64,000 bases of DNA from an uncultured Fibrobacter sp. (GTDB taxonomy: Bacteria > Fibrobacterota > Fibrobacteria > Fibrobacterales > Fibrobacteraceae): assembly GCA_946413655.1 (NCBI GenBank), contig CAMKLO010000005.1, positions 29,150 to 93,149 of the forward strand. Reading direction: 5' to 3'. Shown here one piece after another: positions 50,157-57,591 of the stretch (position 1 is the first letter of the stretch; every line of letters starts with the position of its first letter). Made by a program: the position numbers and the translations under genes. The notes beneath the pieces are model-generated. The model searched no databases and was not told the DNA's origin. It saw only the letters and a program-made list of their open reading frames with translations.

Positions 50157-52676
50157 GTGAAATTATTTCGATTACTATTTTTTCTACTGATATTGACAGT
50201 GAATTTTCTTTGGGCGTCGTCGCTCCCTGTTCAGCTGTTGAGTGAACGGCATCGTACCGAATGGAATTGGGTGGAGTACCGCCTGAAGCTGAAAAATATT
50301 TCCAATAAGCCCCTCAAGAATCCCGTCATCCGTTACTTTGCCGAAAACCCAAGAATTCAGTATTGCAGGGCAAACCCGAATGATGCTGGCTGCTCTGGTA
50401 TGCCATATGGCAATTATCAAGTTGATTCTACACTTAGGGCGGAAATAGATTATTGGTCTAAGGTTGATTCTGTGAGGCCGAAGTATTATTACGATGCGGA
50501 ACATTCCATGATTTCGCTTCAGTTTTATGGGGATATTCCTGCATATTCGAAATCAGTCGTTCATTTTCGGATAATGAGGCGTAATTACCCTGCTTGGAAC
50601 TGCACCTATGATTATTCGTTCCAAACGCATGCGAATGTTCAGGAAGAACATTACAAAATGGCTGTTTATGATGGCAATGGGAATATCTTATGGGGTAATG
50701 ACCCCGTGGCACTCAAACAGGATTCGGTACATGTTTATTGGCACGACCGTTCTTCGGTTTCCGTGATTCGCCCGTATGAAGCGAAGGATTCGTCAAAGAC
50801 GCTCAAGGGTCGTTTTTGGCTGCTCAAGGATAAAGCTTTGACGACCAAAGAAGAACGGAAATTGGACAGTGCGGGAGTGAACCGCCTTGAAGCAACGCGT
50901 TATCAGGATAAAGGGTTGTATTTGTTCAAAACCGTCAGGCCGATCAAAAAGAAAAATTTAAACTCGGCGGTCTATGGCTTTTATAACGCTTTTGCTGCTG
51001 ACGATACGACTCGTCTCTCATTGGAACTTTCTATGAATGATATTTACGAGGAAAAAGAAACCTGCGATGCGAATGGTTCTTGCACAACTGTTGTCACAGA
51101 ACGCCCCGTTATTGATATGATGGTGGAATGTTGGCCCGATTTGGCAATGAATGCGTGCAAAAATGTTGTTGTGGGTTGCAGCGGCGATAGCGCTTATATT
51201 GACCGCAGGATTATTTTGGCGAAAGTTCATAAGGATTCTGTGCGGTGTTTGGAAAAACATAAGGATGTGAGATATGTGCATGTAAATCGACAGGGGGTGC
51301 CGCTTAATGACAAAGGCCGTGATGCCATAAATTTGACGGAACTGCAAAATGATTCTATATGGCAACAGGCTTTACAAGCTGTGGGAGTGACTCCAGATTG
51401 GCTTGCAAATGCTGATTATACTGGGGATGGCATTACGGTTGGTGTTTATGATAGAGGTATAGATTTTACTCATGACGGATTTAATGAAGTAGATTCCACT
51501 GGTAGAAATTTGCCAAGAAAGGCTGATGGTTATGACGATGAGAGAACTGTTGGCAATATTGATACAACAAAGAGAATAACGGTAGAGCATGGAACTCATG
51601 TAGCCGGGATTATTGGCGGTAACGGTCGATTGTCTGAGACTGTTGTAAATTCCGCTCCCTATCAATATAGGGGAGTTGCTCCTAAAGTAAAGTTTTATTC
51701 TGATTCGATGTGGCTAGGCAATCAAAGAGGTGATGTTGTAAATCATTCGCATTATGTACCTGAAGTGATTTGTAACTTGCCTTTGAAAAATGTCTTTGGT
51801 GAAATTGAGCGTACGGATGTGTTGCTGACGTTTTATGGAAGTATGTATCGCAATCTAGACAGGGATATTTTTACGGATTGGAAAGATTATTCTAAACGGG
51901 GGGACAATCGTTCTAAGACGGTTGTTTCAACTGCGGGAAATAATGGCAAAAGGATTGAACAATCTTTGGGTGTAGGTTATCATAGCATCTTGAATGAATC
52001 TAAAAATGCCATAATCGTGGGTAATTTTAACCCAGAGACAATGAAGTTGTATGAAACTTCTAGTTTGGGGCCGACTTGGGATGGTCGTATAAAGCCGGAC
52101 ATCATGGCTCCGGGTACAAATATAATGTCAAGTGTTCCGTATGGATTGATGGGTAAATATTATGGTATAAAAAGTGGAACTTCTATGGCTGCTCCTTTTG
52201 TTTCTGGGGTTGCTGCTTTAATGTATCAAAAGTTCCAGAAAAGTACGGGATTGCCTTTGGATTCCTTTTCGATGCGCAATTCTACCACAAAAGCGTTGAT
52301 GATTCATTCTGCAATTGATATGCAGTTTGCTCAGGGATGTGATCCAAATGTTGATGCTTCAAATGCTGATATAGAGAATATCGAGAATCCTCGAAATGGA
52401 CTGATTATTCTGTCCAAATGTACTCCATATACTCAAGGTCCAGATTTTGCGACGGGTTGGGGACGTTTGAATGCCAAAGGAGCTTTGGATTTGATGGATG
52501 GGTACGATACAGGGTCAAAAAAATTCGAAAAATTCCGAGAGTTCTATTTGTCGGAAGACGGTAGGAATGAAGAAAATTATGAGAGTGAAAAGCGTTGGTC
52601 GATATTTGTTCCGAAATTACAAAAAAAAATTAAGGGCGACTCTTGTATGGGACGATGCTCCTGGAATGGTTTTTGA
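50157..52676 (+). CDS. Subtilisin-like serine protease (S8), N-terminal part before a frameshift
   Basis: It starts at GTG 50157 with AGAGGGA 5 nt upstream. The signal peptide ends near LWASSL. Residues 20-350 are an N-terminal beta-rich region. The S8 domain has all catalytic residues: Asp432 in GVYDRGIDFTH, His478 in EHGTHVAGIIGG, the oxyanion Asn in VSTAGNNG, and Ser676 in SGTSMAAPFVSG. Near residue 822 the frame runs into an A9 tract (52621-52629); the protein then goes out of frame and stops 16 codons later. The expected beta-sandwich domain continues in another frame (next entry). Full length would be about 1095 aa. Secreted protease, substrate unknown. Confidence 0.85.
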   Translation: MKLFRLLFFLLILTVNFLWASSLPVQLLSERHRTEWNWVEYRLKLKNISNKPLKNPVIRYFAENPRIQYCRANPNDAGCSGMPYGNYQVDSTLRAEIDYWSKVDSVRPKYYYDAEHSMISLQFYGDIPAYSKSVVHFRIMRRNYPAWNCTYDYSFQTHANVQEEHYKMAVYDGNGNILWGNDPVALKQDSVHVYWHDRSSVSVIRPYEAKDSSKTLKGRFWLLKDKALTTKEERKLDSAGVNRLEATRYQDKGLYLFKTVRPIKKKNLNSAVYGFYNAFAADDTTRLSLELSMNDIYEEKETCDANGSCTTVVTERPVIDMMVECWPDLAMNACKNVVVGCSGDSAYIDRRIILAKVHKDSVRCLEKHKDVRYVHVNRQGVPLNDKGRDAINLTELQNDSIWQQALQAVGVTPDWLANADYTGDGITVGVYDRGIDFTHDGFNEVDSTGRNLPRKADGYDDERTVGNIDTTKRITVEHGTHVAGIIGGNGRLSETVVNSAPYQYRGVAPKVKFYSDSMWLGNQRGDVVNHSHYVPEVICNLPLKNVFGEIERTDVLLTFYGSMYRNLDRDIFTDWKDYSKRGDNRSKTVVSTAGNNGKRIEQSLGVGYHSILNESKNAIIVGNFNPETMKLYETSSLGPTWDGRIKPDIMAPGTNIMSSVPYGLMGKYYGIKSGTSMAAPFVSGVAALMYQKFQKSTGLPLDSFSMRNSTTKALMIHSAIDMQFAQGCDPNVDASNADIENIENPRNGLIILSKCTPYTQGPDFATGWGRLNAKGALDLMDGYDTGSKKFEKFREFYLSEDGRNEENYESEKRWSIFVPKLQKKIKGDSCMGRCSWNGF

Positions 52677-53445
52677 TGAAGCTGATTACATGACCCGGAA
52701 ACTTGTGAATGACTTGGATTTGTATTTGGTGTCGCCCAAAGGGCAAATCTACTACCCCTGGAGATTGGATTCATTGCCGACACAGAATGTCAATTCTAAT
52801 GGTGTTGATGTTAATAGCAATAAATTGAGGGACCGTACTTCGGGCTTTGAAAAGATTACTAAAAATGATGCAGAAAAATCTGCGTATCGTGATTGTAAAG
52901 GTGTGTTATCGACGGATATAGTGGATAGCGAATGTTTTGACAGAATTAATAACGTGGAAGTTGTAGATGTAGATAATCCAGAAATGGGAGTATGGCAAGT
53001 TGTTGCAAGGGGCGTTGATGTAAAATCAGGCAACAGTCCTTGCGGAAAAGCCCAGCTTGCATCTATCGTGAGCGATTTTGAATTGGTTGAAAATTTGTAT
53101 AGAGAAGAGAGCCCCCATCCTTATCCTGCAAATGCAAAGATTACGGGAATTATTGATGCCGGTGATGATGGCTGTTTGGAGCATTATGTGACCTTTAGTG
53201 CAGAAACATCTCTTGGGGCGGGCGACATCATCTATCTTTATGATGAAAGGAATCGTTTAATAGGTACTTATGTGGGAAATTCTTTGGCAAACCAGCGAAT
53301 TCTTGTCCATACAAGGTTTTTAAAGATTATATTAGATAGTGATAATGACAATAGCCAAGGCTATGGTTACTCCGTAAGCAAAATCGAACATATTCCTTAT
53401 GGGGTGCTACAGGTTTTATTTCCGCCATACAAGAAAGGAGAATGA
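52498..53445 (+). CDS. S8 protease C-terminal domain, displaced by frameshift
   Basis: The frame is open from 52498, but homology to S8 proteases begins at the A9 tract (52621): KKLRATLVWDDAPGMVFDEA, LVNDLDLYLVSPKG, INNVEVVDVDNPEMGVW, VVARGVDVKSG. This is the typical C-terminal jelly-roll of subtilases. A short segment before the tract is an out-of-frame shadow of the upstream gene. It ends in IEHIPYGVLQVLFPPYKKGE. An independent start (for example ATG 52666) would give a domain without signal peptide, so either slippage at the A tract joins the two parts or the gene is a recent pseudogene. A copy of its last 60 residues lies at 55540-55728. Confidence 0.65.
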   Translation: MGTIQGQKNSKNSESSICRKTVGMKKIMRVKSVGRYLFRNYKKKLRATLVWDDAPGMVFDEADYMTRKLVNDLDLYLVSPKGQIYYPWRLDSLPTQNVNSNGVDVNSNKLRDRTSGFEKITKNDAEKSAYRDCKGVLSTDIVDSECFDRINNVEVVDVDNPEMGVWQVVARGVDVKSGNSPCGKAQLASIVSDFELVENLYREESPHPYPANAKITGIIDAGDDGCLEHYVTFSAETSLGAGDIIYLYDERNRLIGTYVGNSLANQRILVHTRFLKIILDSDNDNSQGYGYSVSKIEHIPYGVLQVLFPPYKKGE

Positions 53446-53448
53446 AAA

Positions 53449-54285
53449 ATGAACCGTTTCCATAGTATTCTGTTTATGGTGATTTTAGCTTTTGCGAGTG
53501 CTGCATTGGCTGCTGGGAAAAATTCATCTGCTGGTGCAAGGGTGGATAATGGGTATTTTGATATAGCGAAAGTGGATGGCGAAGGAAAATATGCGATTGG
53601 AGGCTGCGATTCTACAAGTGGAATTTGCTTGCATGTGGATCATGGTTGGATTGGACAATGTTATGATTCTGGCGAATATGTGGGTCTTGCCATTGGGAAA
53701 AAATTGGATAGTGGGAAAAAAGAAAATATATGGGTTCTGACTGACCATACCAATATGGATTCGTTGCAATCAGAGCTTAAAAAGGGGAATTCGCTCACGT
53801 TGGAAAAGTTTACAAAATTGGAATTTGATTCGGCTCATGTGCAATATTATTTACGTTCTACTCCGGAGCATCGTAAGGATATAGTAGTAAAGAAAGATTC
53901 TCTATCCCTATATTCTGAAATACCGCTTGAAGAGTATTTTAATGCAGATGATTACCTTTTGTATCAAAAGGATGATTCGTTGGCGGTTCTCTGTGGATTT
54001 ATCAGTAGTACTTGTGATTTGGGTATTGTCTGCTTCTACCAAGATGATGGCTCTTTTGTTTTTGATTCGCTTCCTAATACTGAATTGGCTGGTGTACCGG
54101 GGCAAGGGTGCATTCTTAATGGGGGATGTTCTTCTATGTTGCCGATAAATCGAAAGCTGAATGAAAAAAATGCTTTGAATGAAACTTTGTTCAGGATAAA
54201 TGGTGTAGCAACTATAAATAAATCTTCGAATATAGTCATTCGCAAAAATAAACAACCAAAGCTCCAGCTCAAAGGAAAACGGTAA
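53449..54285 (+). CDS. Secreted protein with shared KQPKLQLKGK C-terminal tail
   Basis: No known family. The 278-aa protein has a signal peptide (cleavage near ALAAGK) and ribosome site AAAGGAG, which also spans the protease stop. Cys pairs are present (GGCDSTSGICLH, CGFISSTCDLGIVC). The C-terminal half (YQDDGSFVFDSLPN onward) and the tail INKSSNIVIRKNKQPKLQLK match the protein at 55730. A shared tail on otherwise variable secreted proteins suggests a sorting or anchoring signal, but this is inference. It begins 3 nt after the protease frame ends, suggesting coupled expression and a functional link. Confidence 0.65.
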   Translation: MNRFHSILFMVILAFASAALAAGKNSSAGARVDNGYFDIAKVDGEGKYAIGGCDSTSGICLHVDHGWIGQCYDSGEYVGLAIGKKLDSGKKENIWVLTDHTNMDSLQSELKKGNSLTLEKFTKLEFDSAHVQYYLRSTPEHRKDIVVKKDSLSLYSEIPLEEYFNADDYLLYQKDDSLAVLCGFISSTCDLGIVCFYQDDGSFVFDSLPNTELAGVPGQGCILNGGCSSMLPINRKLNEKNALNETLFRINGVATINKSSNIVIRKNKQPKLQLKGKR

Positions 54286-54286
54286 C

Positions 54287-54820
54287 GTGAAAAAATTGTG
54301 TTTTGCAATACTTGCGATTCCTGTGATTTGTTTTGCTTGGCCTCCTGAACAGCCTACGGAAAAATGTAACCCTAATCCTAATCCCGATCCTAATAATTTG
54401 CTTGGCTTTCAGCCAGGTGAAAATTTCGATAAAAGCCTTCGTGACGGCACGTGTTACGATTATGGGTACGTTTGTAAGGTGACTATGGATCCTGCTGGAG
54501 GTGTGCATTTTTCTCTTGGAAAAGATCAGGATTGCCAAGACATAAAATACACTTTTTTTAAAACGTATCAACGAAATCGTGAAGGCTATTTGTTTGGATC
54601 TCCCTCGTACTTTTTAAGACCTTATCTGCAAGAAGGGGTGGCTGGTGATTATGAAGTAAGTGCTTTGGCGGTTGCGGTGAATACGGCTTTCATAATCAAT
54701 GCTTCTAAGAAAAAATATAGGGTTAAGGTCACTTATCACCAATTAGAAGGCGAAAAGGACGAAAAAAGCATAAGATTGCTGGAAATAGGCAGTGATCATA
54801 GTGTTTCTTCGTTACCGTAA
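54287..54820 (+). CDS. Small secreted protein, island family C, copy 1
   Basis: It starts at GTG 54287 with AAAGGA upstream, one base after the previous stop codon. Signal peptide of about 17 residues (ending in CFAWPP). A Pro/Asn-rich stretch (NPNPNPDPNN) follows. The core is GTCYDYGYVCKVTMDPAGG, HFSLGKDQDCQDI and LAVAVNTAFIINA, shared with the protein at 54889. Cys are kept. Function unknown. It stops at 54820 with a SVSSLP end; a decayed copy of the KQPKLQLKG tail lies just downstream (54836-54883), so the ancestral protein may have been longer. Confidence 0.65.
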   Translation: MKKLCFAILAIPVICFAWPPEQPTEKCNPNPNPDPNNLLGFQPGENFDKSLRDGTCYDYGYVCKVTMDPAGGVHFSLGKDQDCQDIKYTFFKTYQRNREGYLFGSPSYFLRPYLQEGVAGDYEVSALAVAVNTAFIINASKKKYRVKVTYHQLEGEKDEKSIRLLEIGSDHSVSSLP

Positions 54821-54835
54821 GCGGAAGAGGAACCT

Positions 54836-54883
54836 TCGAATTTATAATCAAAAAACAATCAAAGTTCAATTCAAAGGAATTTA
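54836..54883 (+). pseudogene. Decayed remnant of the shared C-terminal tail
   Basis: The stretch beginning TTCGAATTTATAATCAAAAA and ending AATTCAAAGGAA parallels the DNA coding for SSNIVIRKNKQPKLQLKG at 54225 and 56490, but with frame breaks. It would read IIKKQSKFNSKE in one frame. The end of it now supplies the ribosome site AAAGGA of the next gene. Confidence 0.4.
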
Positions 54884-54888
54884 TCAAA

Positions 54889-55353
54889 ATGGGAAAAATC
54901 TTTTTCACAATTCTCTCCGTCGCAGTTATATCCTTTGCTGTAGAACTGTGCAATAGCGGAGCATTCGAAATTCAAGCACCTGTTGGTTCTTGTACTAATG
55001 AAGGCTATGTTTGCAATGTCTCTACAGACCAAAATGGAGGGGTCATGTTTAAACTTGGGAGAGATTCAAATTGCGTTGAAATTGACACGACTAAGTTTAC
55101 AACATATCCTATAAAGAGTACAACGGAATTGGATACAGATTCTGCGAAAAAAGAACTAAGGCTTTATATGATGGAGGATGCTCAAGAACATGTTGGTGCC
55201 TTGGCTGTATCCACAAATACAGCTTTTATCATAAATGCCCTTAATGAAAAATTTAAGGTTTGTGTTAATTATCATAGAGCTGTAGCAACGCAAACAATCA
55301 ATGACTATAACTTTTTTAGTATTCGGTTGCAATCTATACAGAAATGTAATTAG
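54889..55353 (+). CDS. Small secreted protein, island family C, copy 2
   Basis: This 154-aa protein is a paralogue of the 54287 gene: GSCTNEGYVCNVSTDQNGG, MFKLGRDSNCVEID and LAVSTNTAFIINALNEKF. Signal peptide about 17 residues (ending near SFAVEL). Four or five Cys suggest disulfides outside the cytoplasm. No tail motif is present; the protein ends in QSIQKCN and an intrinsic terminator follows 36 nt later. Function unknown; it belongs to the operon begun by the S8 protease, as judged by spacing and shared strand. Confidence 0.65.
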   Translation: MGKIFFTILSVAVISFAVELCNSGAFEIQAPVGSCTNEGYVCNVSTDQNGGVMFKLGRDSNCVEIDTTKFTTYPIKSTTELDTDSAKKELRLYMMEDAQEHVGALAVSTNTAFIINALNEKFKVCVNYHRAVATQTINDYNFFSIRLQSIQKCN

Positions 55354-55388
55354 TTTTTTTATGTAGGGCCTATTCGCTATATCGTTGC

Positions 55389-55412
55389 CCCTCGGATTCC
55401 GAGGGCTTTTTT
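55389..55412 (+). terminator. Intrinsic terminator
   Basis: CCCTCGG (55389-55395 region) and CCGAGGG (55399-55405) form a 7-bp stem with a 3-nt loop, followed by CTTTTTT. It ends the S8 protease operon. Confidence 0.85.
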
Positions 55413-55451
55413 AACAACCGGTGCTAATGGTGCCGATGAAAGGCTTCGTCA

Positions 55452-55495
55452 AACACTGTCACCCCGGCCATAGCGTCGGGGCCGGCTTACACGGT
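55452..55495. repeat. GTCACCCCGGCC palindromic repeat
   Basis: This unit of the GTCATnCC family has CCCCGGCC and GGGGCCGG arms around ATAGCGTC. It sits just upstream of the duplicated protease fragment, near one boundary of the local duplication. Confidence 0.5.
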
Positions 55496-55536
55496 TCTAA
55501 TTGTAGATGCGGTTCCTGTTGCGTTATTTTCTCTTG

Positions 55537-55728
55537 TTCTTAATAAGTACTTATACAGGAAAACCTTTAGCAAATCAAAGAATTGTTTTCCATACGCGTT
55601 TTTTAAAGATTATATTAGATAGTGATAATGACAATAGCCAAGGTTATGGGGATTCCATAAGCAAAATCGAACATATTCCTTATGGGGTGTTGCAGGTTAT
55701 GTTTCCACCATACAAGAAAGGAGATTGA
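55537..55728 (+). pseudogene. Duplicated 3' fragment of the S8 protease gene
   Basis: The sequence matches the end of the protease C-terminal frame (53260-53445): both read LANQRI, HTRFLKIILDSDNDNSQGYG and SKIEHIPYGVLQV followed by FPPYKKG. The copy begins abruptly near 55537; the open frame from 55507 has an unrelated hydrophobic N-terminus (MRFLLRYFLLFLISTY). Only about 60 residues remain, so it is probably a non-functional relic of a duplication. It ends with the same AAAGGAGA ribosome site, used by the next gene. Confidence 0.7.
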
Positions 55729-55729
55729 C

Positions 55730-56551
55730 ATGAAAAAATGTTTAATAGCGTTGCTTTTCCTTTTTAGTACGGTTGTACTTGCAAAAACATGGGAAGCAAA
55801 CCTACGGAGTTGTGATGGACATTGGGGCTTTTGGTTTCCGAATCATAATTGGACGGATAAGGGCGAGCCGTGGATTAAACCGTTTCAAGAAGGAAAAACG
55901 CTAGAAGATTATAATGAAACGGGATTTTCCTTTAATAGTGAAGATCCACCAGGAAATAATTGTGATCTTACTGTTGAAAGGCCTTTTGGAATGGTATGGA
56001 AGTCGATTTCATTGGATAAGGTAGATTCTGTTTTTTTATTCGAAGTGAATTGTAAATGGGATTCTACGTATGTTTGTGATAAGGAATTGTCTTTAGAGAA
56101 TTTATTGATTGAGGATTTTTATTTATTAAAAATAAATGACGATGAATTTAATTTGAATTATCGCATTTTCTACGACATATATCATTCTTGTAGTTATTTA
56201 ACGGGATTGTATTTTATTTATAAAAAATATAGTGAAAAATTTGAATACAATGCACTATGTAATATGATGATGTATAAAACGGGATGCGGCTACTATTCTT
56301 ATGCGATTCAATGCGAATTCCAAGATGATGGTTCGTTGAATTTTAATAAGATTCCTGATGCTAAAATGGTTCCCGAAAATTTCTGTTCAACGCAATTAAT
56401 TTCATTAAATCGTAGGAAGGGTTTTAAACAAAAAAAAGACTTCGCAAATTTTTCGATCTACAAAGTCAACGGTACACCTGATACAAAAGGGTCTTCAAAC
56501 ATTATTGTAAAAAACAAGCAGTCCAAGCTTCAACTCAAAGGAAAACATTAA
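55730..56551 (+). CDS. Secreted protein with shared KQSKLQLKGK C-terminal tail
   Basis: ATG 55730 has AAAGGAG 6 nt upstream and a clean signal peptide (ending near VVLAKT); an in-frame start at 55682 would precede it. The 273-aa protein is a diverged paralogue of the 53449 gene: CEFQDDGSLNFNKIPD in the middle, LISLNRR, then NGTPDTKGSSNIIVKNKQSK and LQLKGKH at the end. The N-terminal half differs completely. Cys content is high. Its position behind a protease-end relic mirrors that of the 53449 gene behind the protease. Function unknown; AT-rich. Confidence 0.65.
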   Translation: MKKCLIALLFLFSTVVLAKTWEANLRSCDGHWGFWFPNHNWTDKGEPWIKPFQEGKTLEDYNETGFSFNSEDPPGNNCDLTVERPFGMVWKSISLDKVDSVFLFEVNCKWDSTYVCDKELSLENLLIEDFYLLKINDDEFNLNYRIFYDIYHSCSYLTGLYFIYKKYSEKFEYNALCNMMMYKTGCGYYSYAIQCEFQDDGSLNFNKIPDAKMVPENFCSTQLISLNRRKGFKQKKDFANFSIYKVNGTPDTKGSSNIIVKNKQSKLQLKGKH

Positions 56552-56552
56552 T

Positions 56553-56591
56553 ATGAAAAAACGGATTGTTGCAATCTATCCAGAAGTGTAA
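56553..56591 (+). pseudogene. Possible truncated gene start (12 codons)
   Basis: ATG AAA AAA CGG ... ends in TAA after MKKRIVAIYPEV. It follows the previous stop by 1 nt, after the same CTCAAAGGAAAAC context that precedes GTG 54287. It looks like the first codons of a third secreted-protein gene lost in a deletion. Confidence 0.3.
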
Positions 56592-56735
56592 CTGATTTTA
56601 GAATGTTGAAGTAGTTTTTTAAATATGAATTGGCTTTTTGCGTTTGCAGAAGCCCCATCTTCGCCCAATACTTTGCTTTTTCACCTGTTCTTTTTGTATA
56701 TTCTAGCCGTAGAAAATAGATAGTGAAATGCTATT

Positions 56736-56784
56736 GACCAATGGCCAACGACCATTGGCTAACAACTGTTGACTAATGGCTATT
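56736..56784. repeat. GRCYAAT-type 7-bp tandem array
   Basis: Seven heptamers are in phase: GACCAAT, GGCCAAC, GACCATT, GGCTAAC, AACTGTT, GACTAAT, GGCTATT. The array ends 15 nt before ATG 56800. A TATATTCT box at 56697-56704 with TTTG 21 nt upstream lies in front of it, so the array is in the 5' leader. The rest of the 250-nt gap holds no gene. Confidence 0.7.
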
Positions 56785-56799
56785 ATATGAAGGCGTAAA

Positions 56800-57591
56800 A
56801 TGAAGCGAATTCTAAGTTTTATGGTGCGATATTTGCCACGATTGCTGTTGGCTGCTGCATTGGTTGTGATGCTTCTTTTGTGTTATTTATTTTCGTTCTT
56901 GGGGCGCCCCATTAACGATGGCAACAAGATGTATGCCAATGGCGATTACAAAGGGGCTTTAGAAACGTACATGAAGGTGCGTGAATCAGAGCCCGCAAAC
57001 CCGCTATTGTTCTACAATATCGGAACGGACCAGTACAGGCTCGGCAATCTCGAAGAGGCCAAGAAGGAACTCGAAAGTGCCATGCGCATGCCCGACAAGA
57101 AAATGGCGTCCAGGGCGGCGTATAACTTGGGCGATACGTATTTTCGCATTGGCGAGAAGGCTCCCGAAGGTCAGGGCAGCGAACGCATTGCCGCATGGCG
57201 TGAGTCCATCGCTTACCTGAAAAAGGCGATTGACTTGGACAACGATTTTGAGAACGCGAAGAAGAATGTCGAAATCGTCCAGCGTAAACTCAAGGAAGAA
57301 CTCGACAAGCAGAAAGAGAACAAGGACCAGAATCAGGACAACAACCAGAAACAACCTCCGCTGAGTGACAATGCGAAACAGGTCTTGGCGCGAGCTCTAC
57401 AGCTTTGCAAGGACGGTAAGTATGCCGAAGCGAAGTCGATGCTCGAAAACTTGATTGCCGAAGACGAAACTGCTGGCCAGTTGAGCGGCCATGTGCAGCG
57501 TATCGACGACGTCATCGAAATCAAGGCGGGTCGCAAGCCCAAGACGAAGATTGACGCGAGCAATACCGATAACGACTTGGAGGTGATCTGA
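56800..57591 (+). CDS. TPR protein, Bat-like
   Basis: The 263-aa protein has one N-terminal membrane helix (about 15-35). Residues 40-165 contain TPR units (GNKMYANGDYKGALETYMKV, NIGTDQYRLGNLEEAKKELE, AYNLGDTYFRIG, YLKKAIDLDNDFENAKKN). A Gln/Asn/Lys-rich linker (KQKENKDQNQDNNQ) and a further helical part follow. This resembles TPR proteins of Bat/MoxR (aerotolerance) operons, usually with VWA-domain partners; those are not in the window. The stop overlaps the next ATG (TGATG) with a perfect GGAGGTGAT in its last codons, so the two genes are coupled. Confidence 0.7.
   Translation: MKRILSFMVRYLPRLLLAAALVVMLLLCYLFSFLGRPINDGNKMYANGDYKGALETYMKVRESEPANPLLFYNIGTDQYRLGNLEEAKKELESAMRMPDKKMASRAAYNLGDTYFRIGEKAPEGQGSERIAAWRESIAYLKKAIDLDNDFENAKKNVEIVQRKLKEELDKQKENKDQNQDNNQKQPPLSDNAKQVLARALQLCKDGKYAEAKSMLENLIAEDETAGQLSGHVQRIDDVIEIKAGRKPKTKIDASNTDNDLEVI

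Noticed and set aside
52615..52680. Programmed -1 ribosomal frameshift at the A tract
   Set aside because: The downstream domain lies in the +1 frame, so -1 slippage gives the wrong frame; transcript slippage or mutation fits better.
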